Below the pieces are notes generated by a model that was given only the letters and a program-made list of their open reading frames with translations, ran no database searches and was not told where the DNA came from. A DNA stretch of 64,000 nt. Source: Struthio camelus. Lineage: Eukaryota > Chordata > Aves > Struthioniformes > Struthionidae. A program made the translations under genes and the position numbers. Shown here in pieces: positions 13,754-24,063 of the stretch. The stretch covers positions 1,798,001 through 1,862,000 of the forward strand of contig NC_090968.1 in the NCBI RefSeq assembly GCF_040807025.1. Direction: 5' to 3'. Every line of letters begins with the position of its first letter. The stretch's first letter is position 1.

Positions 13754-16700
13754 TCAGAGCTCAGGGCGCTGCTCAGCAGCCCCATGGTCCCCACTGCCAG
13801 GATGGGTGCTCTCCTCCTGGCCGCGCAGGTTGGCGAAGGCCACCTCCTGCGCCAGCTGCTCCAGGGGCGGCCGGCCCAGCACCAGGTTGCGCAGGGAGAT
13901 GGAGGTCATCAAGGCGCTGTGAGGGGGGAGCAAAAAAGGAGGTGCCAGGAGGGGCAGAACATGAGGGAGGGGAAAAAAGGGAGGTGGGGAAGAGGGCTCA
14001 CCTGCGCCGGAAGAGGTAATATTTTTTGAGGAGGAAGCGCTGGAAGCGCTGCGCCAGGCTTTCGTTGTGGCGTCGACCCAGCTCCTCCAAGCGCCGCTGG
14101 TGCCGCAGGAAGGCCTGCACCACCGGGTCGGCCTCGGTGCCCTCGGCCAACGGCTCACCCATGATGGGCCGCAGCTCGGGGGGCAGCGGCTCTGTCTCTG
14201 GGGGGATATAGCGTGGGGTGAGCCACAGTGCCCAGCCTCCGCCTGCCCCCAGGGTGCATGCAGTAGGGGGGCACCCACTCACCACTGCCGTTCTGCACCC
14301 GCTCCCGCAGCTCCTGCAGCCGCGTGAGGTTCTTCTCCAGCGCCAGCGCTGTGGTGTTGACGTAGACGTACATGTAGCAAGAGGGCTCAGGGGAGACAGT
14401 GTGTACCTTGTGGTACTGCCCGGCAGGCAGCTGCAGCAGAGGGTGAGTGTCAGCACCTGCTCAGGCCTGCGCCCACCTCACGGCACCCACTCGGTGCTCA
14501 CCTGCAGCCCCTCGCCCTCCTGCAGCGTGTGGTTGCTGCCCTGCTCCACCAGCTCCACTGTCACTTCGCCCCGCAGCACCTGCAGGCTGGTGTTGCCCAA
14601 GTCCTCGCTCACAAAGTTCTCCAGGTGCAGGCCTGGAGAAGGTAGGGAGAAGGAGAGTCCTGCGGATGCCTGCAGCACCTGAGGGTGCCCCCATTGCTTG
14701 TGACAGTACCTGGGAAGTCAGCGATGAAGACCACCTCGGTGTGGTTGTCCAGGGTGCTCTCCAGGGCCTGCAGCCGGGCCCGCCAGGGTGACAGCTCCAG
14801 CAGCAATGGCAGCAGCCAGGGCGTGGGGCGCCAGGGCGACCACTCAGCCTGCACGATGTCCACCCGCGGGTCCACCAGGCTGTGTGGGGCTGAGTGTGAG
14901 GGCGCTGCTGTGCCACCCGCCCCTCCCCAACTAGCCCCTCGTCCCCGTCACCCACCGCTGCTGGAAGCGGTCGTTGATGGAGACCCAGACATCGAAGTAG
15001 ATCTGGGGCTGCGAGACGTTGTAGCGAGGCAGCAAGTGGCTCAGGCAGGCGGAGTACTGCTTCAGCATGTCAGCGTGGTCCTTCCAGCGGCGGCTCTGCG
15101 TGAACACCTGCAAGGACCCCCCCCCCCAACCCAACCCATGGATGTTGGCCCTCATTTCCCCCCCCGAACCCCAAACCGTGCTCCCCCACCTTGCGAAGGA
15201 CCCAGGTGTCCGGGCGCACTCACCCCTGGTTTGAGGTAGCCCACCTCGCCGGTGAGCCCATCGCGGTAGGTGATCTTGACGTGCTGGTGGAAGCGGGAGT
15301 GAACCATCATGTCCCACGAGTAGCCGTAGAGCCCGTTGGTCCAGTTGTTGTAGCCCTGGTGGAGCGATGGGGACACATGGGGTGGCACCAGGGAACAAGG
15401 GGGGAACACAGGGTGCCCCAAACTGACTGGCCAGGTCCCCAGGCAATCCTCCTTGGGCAGGAGTGCCCTCTTCCCCCAGGGCCCCCCCAAAATTGTCCCC
15501 TCTTCCTTGCCCCTGGCAGTGTCCCCTTGTCCCTGTGCCCCCTTCCCCCTACTGCCCCTGGTAACATCCCTGTGCTTCCCCCAAATTGCCCCCTCTCATC
15601 CCTGTGCCCCCAGAAATGCCCCTGACAGTGCCCTCTTGCCTCCCAAAATCATCCCCTTGCCCTCCCCACCCAAGTGCCCTCTTTCCTTTGAGCACCCCTG
15701 GAAATGCCACTAGCAGTGCCCTCTTCCCCCCCTCCCCAAATCAGCCAAGCTCCTGGAAGTGCTCCATCTCTCCCCTTGTCCCCTCCCCCAAAACCCCCTC
15801 GCCTCCCCAAACTGCCCCCTCCACTGTGCCCCCGGTGCCCCCACCTGGGTGATGAAGTGGGAGTAGGGCAGGAAGAACTGCTCCAGCACGTAGAGGAGGG
15901 TGAAGAGGGCGGCGAGGTGCTGGCGGGCTCGCAGGCGCCGGCCCCGCCGGCTCCCGTAGGCGCAGTCGGCGCTGGGCCGCGGTGGCGCCGTGCTGGGCAG
16001 CGCCCGCCGCAGCCAGCTGGGGCAGCGGGCGCACAGCCGCCGCGGCCAGCTCGCCTCGCAGAACAGGCCGCTGCTGGCCAGCATCGTGTAGGGGAACATG
16101 CCTGGGGGAGCGCGGCGTCAGCACAGTCCCCCCTCCCCGAACCCGCGCACCGGCGTGCGTCCCTTCGGCCCGGCCCACCGCAAAGCTGCGAAAACCCCAG
16201 CGGTGCCCACCCCGAGCTCACCGATGCTGAAGAGCTGCGAGTTCATGCAGTGGAAGTAGGTGACGAAGACGAGGGCGACGGGCCGGGTGGCGTCGAAGAA
16301 GAGCAGGAAGCCGGCGGAGAGGTCGAGCAGCAGCCCGCCGCCGTGCACCACCAGCAGGCTCGTCATCTCCTCCGAGAGCACCAGCCTGCGGGCGAGAGCC
16401 GGAGCCCGTGCCAGGCCGCGCCACGTCGCGCCGCCGGGCGCCCCGCGTCCCTGTCACCCGCTCACTTGAAGGGGGCGAAGAGCCAGTGGCGGGCGAGGGA
16501 GCCCATGGAGTAGCCGCCCACCCAGTCGGCGTCCAGCTTCTTCAGCCCCGCGATGAAGTAGACGATGAAGATCTGCGGGGCGAAACAGCGGTGAGAGCGG
16601 CGGCGGTGGCAGCGGGGGGGACGGACCCAGGCATCCGGGACTGGCCGCACCGCCGGCGACCCCCGTGTCCCACCTGCGCGCGCAGCAGCGTGTAGTTCCA

Positions 16701-18140
16701 CAGCGGCACGTGGGCGTTTCTCTTGTGCGGCCGGAAAAGCCCGTCAACGGACCTGCCGGAGGAGACGCCGGGGGCGTTTAACTGGTGGGCGCCAAGGTGG
16801 CGCCCGCGGGGGACCCCGGCGTCACCCACCAGTAGCGGTCAGCGCCCAGCAGCGCCAGCTGGAAGGCCAGCAGCCCGTAGAGGTAGGAGTGGTTGTTCCA
16901 GGCCGTCTTGTCGAGCAGGAAGACGTACCAGTAGGGCCCCAGGAAGGCCAGGCAGCTCAAGCGGTAGCAGCACCCTGCCATGATGCCCAGGGCGCCTGCG
17001 GGCACCGCCGGGCACCCCTGAGCCACCGCCCCTGGCGCGGGGTCTCTACCCAGGTGGGGCCGTCTTGGTACGCGTCACCATCCCCATCCTTCCCTTGGGA
17101 CGTCCCAGTCTGTGTCTCCATGCCCGTCATGGTGCTTGCGCCCATCCCAGTCCTTCCTCCGGGTCATCTCGGTATCCGTTCCCATGCCCGTCATGGTGCC
17201 TGTCCCCAGGGTGCCATCTCTGTAGTCGTCCCATCCCTGCGCCATCCTGGTACCTGTCCCCGTCCTTCCCCTGTGCCCAACGCTGTCCTTCCCTTGGGCC
17301 ATGCTGGTGCCCATCCCTGTCCTTCTCCTGGGCCATCCCAGCAGCTGGTCCTTCCCCCTGGGCCAGCCCGGTAGCTGTCCCCGTCCCCGCGGCCCTCACC
17401 GAGGAACATGACGGCGTAGAGCAGGTACATCCAGTCGAGGGGCAGCGGCGCCAGGAAGGGCAGCAGCGGGAAGCGGCACACCTCCAGGCCGTCCAGGAAG
17501 CGGTGGTCCAGGTGCCCCAGGCCCCGCTCCTGGGGGATGTCCAGCGCCATCAGCAACCCTGCGGGCACACGGCTCAGGGACCCAGGCGTCCGGGCCTCCT
17601 CCTCCCCCAGCTCGAAGCAGGAGGGTCCAGGCGTCCGGGCGGCCTCTGCCCTCCCCGCCGCGCCGACCTTCGCTCTGGTGTTGGCGCAAACGAGGCCGGA
17701 TGCCTGGGTCCCCCCCCCGGCACCGGGGACAGCGAGGGCCTGATGCACCCCCCCGCCGCCCCACAACCCCCCCCCTTCCCCGGACGCCTGGGCCCCCGCG
17801 GTGGCTCACCGAAGGCGCAGCGGAAGGCGCCGAGGGCGGCGGGGTCGGTGGGCCGGTGCAGCAGGCGGACGAAGCGGTGCCAGCGGGTCAGCTCGCGGGG
17901 CTCGAAGCCGAGGAGGCGGCGGGCGCGGCCTGGTGCCGGTGCCGGTGCCGAGGGAGGCCCCGGGGGAGGCCCCGGTGGGTCCCCCCCGCCGGGCTGCCCG
18001 CGGAGCCTGCGCCGCGCCGCCCCTGCGGGGAGGTGGGGGGGGGGGAGGAACAGCGGCGGGGTCAGAGGGCAAAGGGCAACCGGTTACCGATCCCCCCCCT
18101 CCCCCGCGCGAACCCCCCTACCTGCCGCCGCCGCCGCCAT
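13754..18140 (-). CDS. GGCX: Vitamin K-dependent gamma-glutamyl carboxylase, 15 exons
   Basis: ER-membrane enzyme that carboxylates Glu residues of clotting and bone proteins using vitamin K hydroquinone. Exons on the minus strand: 18122-18140, 17810-18022, 17400-17558, 16830-16995, 16674-16752, 16466-16572, 16222-16385, 15845-16101, 15224-15355, 14956-15107, 14710-14879, 14502-14632, 14283-14430, 14002-14197, 13754-13916. All phases join, giving 751 residues (human 758). Seen: [10 protein letters not shown], the membrane segments, [12 protein letters not shown] with the catalytic Lys at about 224, [20 protein letters not shown], and the lumenal domain with [18 protein letters not shown]. Exon 1 codes only MAAAAA and part of a Gly. 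The N-terminal 40 residues are Pro/Gly/Ala-rich and unlike mammals. Shares a short promoter region with VAMP8. Confidence 0.97.
17065..17375. repeat. Minisatellite in GGCX intron 3
   Basis: Degenerate copies of a unit around CCCATGCCCGTCATGGTGCC, C-rich on the plus strand, filling the intron between exons 3 and 4. The plus-strand open frames here are repeat-derived. Confidence 0.75.
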
Positions 18141-18386
18141 CGCCCCGCCCCTGACACGTCAGCGGCCGCAAAGCGCCGCCGCGGGTGTCGCGATGGGTCC
18201 GGGCAGGGCAGGGCGGGGCCGGGGGGGGGGGCGCGGGGGGGGGGAGGTGCTGCCTGCGGGGCCCCCCCCTCCCCCGCCCGTGACCTCTGCCCCCGGCCCC
18301 CCCCCCGGCCCCCCCGCCCCCGGAAGGGCACCTGCGGGGCGGGGCGGGGCGGCAGGAGGAAGCAGCGGGCGGCCCCGGCCCCAGCC
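18141..18386. promoter_or_regulatory. Bidirectional GGCX/VAMP8 promoter
   Basis: Only 246 bp separate the GGCX start codon (minus, 18140) from the VAMP8 start codon (plus, 18387). The stretch is extremely GC-rich, with a TGACACGTCA element at about 18150-18160 (ACGTCA resembling a CRE half site) and G runs. No TATA box is seen. Confidence 0.7.
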
Positions 18387-19919
18387 ATGGTGAGCGGCGC
18401 CGCCGGGGCCGGCAAGGGGGAAGTGGCGGCCGCCGGGGGGGCGCCGGGGGGGGTTCGAGCCTCCGGCCCGGAGGGCGCCCAGGGTGCGGGCGGGCAGGTG
18501 GCTCGCGGGGGGGGGGGGGCTGTGGGATGCCTGGGTGCTCGGGGTGCCCAGGCTCTCTGTGGGGTGCCCGGAATCCCACTCGGGGAGGCCTGGGGTACCT
18601 GTGGGGTGCCCAGGGGGCATATAGGGTGCCCAGGCTCTCTGTGGGGTGCCCGGAGCCCCTATGGGGTGCCTGGGGTGCTCAGGGTGCCCAGGCTCTCTGT
18701 GGGGTCCCTGTGGGGTGCTTAGAGTGCTCGGGGTCCATGTGGGTGTCCAGGGTGCATATGGGGTCCCTGTGGGGTGCTCGGGGTCCATGTGGGTGTCCAG
18801 GGTGCATATGGGGTCCCTGTGGGGTGGTAGGGATGCTCGGGGTCTGTATGGGTGCCTGAGATGCAGGTAGGGTGCATGGGCTCCATGTGGGGTGCTCAGA
18901 GCCCCTATGGGGTGCCTGGGGTGCTCAGGGTGCCCAGGCTCTAAGTGGGGTGCCTGGATGCTCGGGGTGCCCAGGCTCTCTGTGGGGTGCCCAGGGTGCA
19001 TGTGGGGTCCCTGTGGGTGCATGTAGAGTGCCCAGGCTCTAAGTGGGGTGCCTGAGGTCCCCGTGGGGTGCTCAGCCCCCGTGCCAGGGTGCCTGGCTCC
19101 GTGCTGGGGCCCACGCGGGGTGCCGGGGGTCTGTGCCAGCCTGCCCGGAGCATACGCTGGGGTGTCAGGGGGCCGGGTGGCCGCCCTGACGCCCCGCGCG
19201 GTGCCACGGCAGGCGGGCAGCGAGCGGGTGCGGGACCTGCAGAGCGAGGTGGAGGGCGTCAAGACCATCATGACGCAGAACGTGGAGCGCATCCTGGCGC
19301 GGGGCGAGAACCTCGACCACCTCCGCAACAAGACCGAGGACCTGGAGGCCACGGTGAGGCACCCGGCGGGTGCCACGTGTCCCCCTTGCAGAGCCTGGCA
19401 GGGTGGGGGGACACCCAACCGCCCGGCGGTTTCCTGGTTCTGGGCACGTCCCGGAGAAAGTCACCGCGGGCACCAGGCGCAGCCCCAGCCCCTCTTGGGG
19501 ACGTGGGGTTGGGTGCTGGGTCCCTGGCCTGGGTAGAGGGTCCTCAAAGTGGCACCAGCTCTCCAGGGTGGATACAGGGGCCCTAAGTGGACTGCCAGAG
19601 TGGCCACCACAGTGTGGGGCACAGGGTGACTGCTGGGTCCCCAGGGTGGCACCGGGTCCCTGGGTAAGCCCTGAGGTGCGGTGCACAGGGTCATGGGATG
19701 GGTGCAGGGTCCTTGGGGTGGGGGGGGACCCCTAGGGTGCAGCACCCCGAGCCCGGTGCCCTCCTCTGCCCGCAGTCGGAGCACTTCAAGACAACGTCGC
19801 AGAAGGTGGCCCGCAAGTACTGGTGGAAGAACCTGAAGCTGCTCCTCATCCTCGGCCTTGTGGGTGCCATCATCCTCATCCTCATCATCCTCCTCGTCTC
19901 GGGCGTCATCCCCACTTAG
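18387..19919 (+). CDS. VAMP8: VAMP8 (endobrevin), R-SNARE, 3 exons
   Basis: R-SNARE of late endosomes, lysosomes and secretory granules. Exons: 18387-18389 (the ATG alone, followed by GTGAGC), 19213-19353, 19776-19919; 95 residues (human 100). The SNARE motif runs from [20 protein letters not shown] through [20 protein letters not shown], with the zero-layer Arg in ILARGENL. The C-terminus is a single transmembrane anchor after KYWWKNLK. The N-terminus is shorter than in mammals (MAGSERVRD). The third exon ends in IPT and a stop. A non-canonical AATACA near 20020 is the only nearby poly(A)-like signal I see. Confidence 0.95.
18530..19100. repeat. Minisatellite in VAMP8 intron 1
   Basis: Tandem degenerate units built on GGGGTGCCCAGGCTCTCTGT and GGGGTCCATGTGGGTGTCC, filling about 570 bp of the intron. 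Some sub-blocks near 18720-18830 are nearly identical 60-mers. Confidence 0.85.
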
Positions 19920-20860
19920 AGGTGCCGCACCGGGCACCCACCCCGCGTGCCTTTCAGGGAGGCCGAGGTGCCCGGGTGCCGCGACTCCCTGCTCCCTGTG
20001 TTTCTGCGTGTCCGCGGGCAATACAGCGAGTCCGTACAAGCCGCCTGTGGGGCCACCTGCGCCGGGGACGGGGACGCGGGCGCCGTGCCCACGCGGAGCG
20101 GTGCCAGGCGGGCAGCTGGCGCCGGGCAGGGACAAAGGGCGCAGTGTGTCGCCGTCGCTGCCGTGCCGGGGGCCCGCGCCGGGGACCTCGTGCTTTGGGG
20201 GGGTGGGGGAGTCCGGGCATCCGGGCTGGGGGCACCCACATCTTTGGGGCTAGGGACACCTAGGTGTTTGGGGGGGGGTGGGAACCAGTGATTCTGGGGG
20301 TGGGGGGGACAACTTCTTCTGTGGGGGCTGGGCTGCCCCAGAAGTCTAGGGTGGGGGCACCCCACTTCTCTGGGGGTGGGGGGGGGGGCAGGAGGGAGGA
20401 CCCAGCTATCCGAGCCCTCCTGCCTCATGTTTCCAGGCCTGGGGAGCACCCAGGTGTTGGGGGGCTGGGTGGGGGGGGGGGGTCACGTTTTTTGGGATGG
20501 GAGGGGAGCCCAGGCATCCAGGCTGGGGAGACCCATGTCTTTAGGTTTGCGGGGGAGGGGGGGGGGCATCCACGTATCTGGTGGCACCTAGGAGGGGGTG
20601 GGAGGAGGGTAGGGGCGTAGGGTGGGTTTGGGGAAGGGGAAATCAGGTGTCAGCTTGGAAGGGGGGGGGGGGCGACGGGCGACACCCACATTTCCGGGAC
20701 AGGCGGGACCCAGGCGTCCGGGTTGGGGCGGGCCAGCCGGGTCCCTCCTGCGGGGGAGGCCCCTGGGGCGGGTCGGGCCGGGGCAGAGCCGGGTGCGCTC
20801 GCTGCCGCCGCCACCGTCCCTGTCGCCGTCGCCACCGGCCGTCGGGGCGGCGGCGGAGCC
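19920..20860. other. VAMP8 3'UTR and VAMP8-VAMP5 spacer
   Basis: Begins with the VAMP8 3'UTR, then G-rich DNA with several runs of 8-10 G and an irregular GGGGTGGGGG repeat at about 20260-20680, then the GC-rich VAMP5 promoter and 5'UTR. No further exon was recognised. Confidence 0.55.
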
Positions 20861-22540
20861 ATGGTGAGAACCGGCGAGCCCCGGCGCCGCTTTCGCTTTC
20901 GCTTTCCGGAATTTGGCCCCCGGGGAGGAGGGGGGGGGGTGTCGCTTTGCCCGGTGTCCCACCGTCCCCGGTGACCTTGGGTGGCCCCCGGGGAAGCTGA
21001 GGCTGGGGGACTTGGGGCCGGGGAGGGGGGGCGGTTAGGGTGGGAGGGAAGCTCAGGGGATTCGGGACCCCTCCGGCGCTCGGGGACCGTCCCAGGGCCG
21101 TGGGTGGCACTGGTTGGCGCTTCCGCGTGTCCTCGCGGCAGGCCCTGTCCCCGTGTGCCCTCTCTGGGTGATGCCCGTGTGGCCCTGTCCCCAGGTTCCC
21201 CCCCCCCCAACAGCCCCTTCCCCTTCTTTGTACCCAACGTGGCCTCGTCCCTGCTGCCCCCATGGGCTCTGACCCCACGTGCCCTGTCCCCGCAGTCCAT
21301 TTCCCCCGTCCCCGTGGTCCCCACCTACCCTAAATGGCCCTGTCCCCATGTGCCTTAAACAGCCCTATCCCCATTTTCCCCTGTCCTCATGGTCCCCATG
21401 TGCCCCAAACAGCCCCAACCCTGTGTGGCCTGTCCCCACAATGCTCATGCGCAACCCCCCCCCCCCAGCGGGGCCCTGTCCCCACTGACCCCGTCCCCAC
21501 TGACCCTGTCACCTCCCCCCCCCCCAACAACGGCTGGCCAAGGCGAGGCTGGAGCAGTGCCAGCAGGAGGCCGAGGAGGTGGTGGCGATCATGAAGGAGA
21601 ACTTCAACAAGGCGCTGGAGCGTGAAGGCAAGCTCAGCGACTTGGACGACCGGGCCGAGGAGCTGCGCAGCATGGTAGGGCCGTGGCGGGTGACACCATG
21701 TTGGGGGGGCACTGGGGGGGGGGGCACAGAGCCCTGGATGGCCACCACAGGGACATGTGGCCCTGGGCACCATGCTGGGTGGGCACAATGGGATTGTCGA
21801 GGCCTGGATGGTCACCATGGGGATGTATGGCTCTGGGCATTGTGCTGGGTGGGCACGGTGGGGACGTAGAGCCCTGGACACCCACCATGGGGACATACGG
21901 CTCTGGGCACCATGCTGGGGGGGCACATTGGGGACATAGAGCCCTGGATGGCCACCATGGGGACATATGGCCTGGGGCACCATGCTGGGTGGGTACAGTG
22001 GGGATGTGGAGCCCTGGATGGCCACCATGGGGACATATGGCCACAGGCACTGTGCTGGATGGGCATGGTGGGGACAGAGAGTCCTGGATGGCCACCACAG
22101 AGATATATGGGCCTGGGTACTGTGCTGGGTGGACACCATGGAGACACAGAGCCCTGGATGGGCATCACAGGGCCATATGACCCTGGACACCATGCTGGGT
22201 GGGCACCATAGAGACATGTGGCCCTGGGCCACCTTGCTGGGTAGGCACCATGAAGACATCAAGCCTCACATGGGCACCTTGGGGTGGCCCAGTGTGGCGG
22301 TGCCCATCCCGGCACCCATGTGCTGTTTGCCACCAGGGCCAGACGTTCACGCGGACGAGCCGGGCGGTGGCACAGAAGCAGCGGGCTGGGCAACGGCGCT
22401 GGTGCCTGGTGCTGGTGGGGCTGGCTGTTGGCCTTGCCATCATCATCCTCATCGTGGTGCTGGCACTGTGGCTAGGTGGCACCCGCGCCACCCCCCCTGT
22501 GCCCCCCACCGTCACCCGCGCCGCCCCTGGTGGGGACTGA
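20861..22540 (+). CDS. VAMP5: VAMP5 (myobrevin), R-SNARE-like, 3 exons
   Basis: Plasma-membrane/vesicle SNARE-family protein first known from muscle. Exons: 20861-20863 (the ATG alone, followed by GTGAGA), 21543-21674, 22337-22540; 112 residues (human 116). Exon 2 reads ARLEQCQQEAEEVVAIMKEN and ends RAEELRSM, close to the human MAGIELERCQQQANEV start. Exon 3 begins GQTFTRTSRAVAQKQ and carries the hydrophobic anchor LVGLAVGLAIIILIVVLAL, then a short Pro/Thr tail. Where canonical R-SNAREs keep the zero-layer Arg context, the motif is NKALEREGKLSDL, so the Arg appears kept. The acceptor of exon 2 follows a poly-C tract. Confidence 0.93.
21690..22300. repeat. 70-bp minisatellite in VAMP5 intron 2
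   Basis: The phrase GCCCTGGATGGCCACCA or a close variant recurs with a regular spacing of 70 bases: about 21731, 21801, 21871, 21941, 22011, 22081 and 22151. Each unit also contains GGGGACATATGGC and CACCATGCTGGGTGGGCAC. Units differ by point changes but hardly in length. Confidence 0.9.
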
Positions 22541-22564
22541 GCCCCCCGGCCTGCCCCCCCGCCA

Positions 22565-23125
22565 GTGCCTCTGGAGACCCTACAATAACTCGCAACCTGG
22601 GACCTGCTTCAGGGAGATTCTACAATAACAAGCCACCAGGATCTGCTTTGGGGGGACCCAGTAACAAACCATGGGGACCTACTTTGGGGAGGCCCTACAA
22701 TAACAGCTCACCAGGACCCACTCCAGGGAGACCCTACAATAACAAGCCAGTGGGATCTGCTTCAAGGAGACCCTACAATAACAGCTCACCAGGACCCACT
22801 CCAGGGAGACCCTACAATAACAAGCCAGCAGAACCCACTCCAGGGAGACCCTACAATAACAAGCTACTGGGCCCACTTTGGGGAGACCCTGCAATAAAAA
22901 ACCACTGGGTCCTGCTCCAAGAAGACCCTACAATGACAGACCAGCAGGACCCACTCTAGGAAGACCCTACAATAACAAAGCCCAAGCCTGCTTCGGGGAG
23001 ACACTACCATACCAAGCCAGTGGGACCTGCTCCAAGGAGACCCTACAATAACAAGGCCCTAGAACCCACTCTAGAGAGAGCTGACAATAACCAGGCCCTG
23101 CTTTGGGGAGGCCCTACAATAACAA
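22565..23125. repeat. Minisatellite downstream of VAMP5
   Basis: About fourteen copies of a 35-45 bp unit with the core GGGAGACCCTACAATAACAA followed by GCCAG-like sequence and a CCCACTCCA block. It begins about 25 bases after the VAMP5 stop. If VAMP5 ends at the ATTAAA near 23563, the whole array is 3'UTR. Confidence 0.9.
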
Positions 23126-23562
23126 AGCACTGCAGGAAGGGGTGACCCTGACCTGGGGGCACTGCTTGGGCAGGGAGAAATCGCCCTCTGCCAGCTCCGC
23201 CTTGGGTGCCCCAATGGGGACGGTCAAGGACCCAGGCATCCGGCAGTGCGGTCCCCACCCTGGGAATGTCACCCATCTCCAGTCCCATCCCCCTGCCCAG
23301 GGTGGGGCATGGCAGGACCCCAGGGTGCTGCAGCCTGGTACCACTTCCCTGCACCCCAAGGTGGCCTGGCATCGCCCGGGTACAGGGCACAGCCTGGACC
23401 CCTCCTGGGGCACGGCATCCCTGGGCAAGTGTCACCCAGGAATCGCCCTGGCACCCTGTGGCATCGCCCAGGTGCCTGTGGCACAGCCTGGCACCCCCTG
23501 CCCAGGTGGGCACCGGAGCCAGGACCGTCTCCACTGTGAGTCTCTTTATAGCCGCTACCGTG

Positions 23563-23568
23563 ATTAAA
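23563..23568 (+). terminator. Possible VAMP5 poly(A) signal
   Basis: ATTAAA about 1.02 kb after the VAMP5 stop, the only good plus-strand signal before the convergent C2orf68 3' end. Confidence 0.4.
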
Positions 23569-23945
23569 AAACCAAAACCACTACAGATCCCAGAGTCTGT
23601 CCCACTGCTGTAGGTGCCGCAGCCCCACACCTGGGAGGGGACCCCAGGGAAAGGATGGGGACACTGGGGACCCAATGGCCCTGGCCATGCCACTCCAGAG
23701 CCCTGGGAGGGGACAAGACGGGAGATGTCGGGTGACGTCCCTGGGGTGGATGGCAACGGGTGAGGCCACGCTGCAGACCCCTGGAGAGCGGCCCCGGTGC
23801 GGCCACGCCAGCACCCACGCATGCAGCACCTCGGCACCCACCAGCACGGCCCCGGGGTCCCTGCCAGGCTCCTGGTGCCCCCACCCCATGTCTCAGTATC
23901 CCCAGGGTCCCCAATGAGAGCCGCACGCCGGGGACTCGCAGCACC

Positions 23946-23951
23946 TTTATT
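23946..23951 (-). terminator. C2orf68 poly(A) signal
   Basis: Plus strand TTTATT, minus strand AATAAA, about 113 bases after the C2orf68 stop codon. Confidence 0.8.
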
Positions 23952-24063
23952 GGCATCAAATGCCGACCGGCACCGGCTGACGCTGTCCCCTCCGGGCTGG
24001 CAGTGTCCCCCCTGCCGCTGGCACTGCTGGGTGGTGGGGCAGAGCCGGAGGAAGGTGTCCCCA

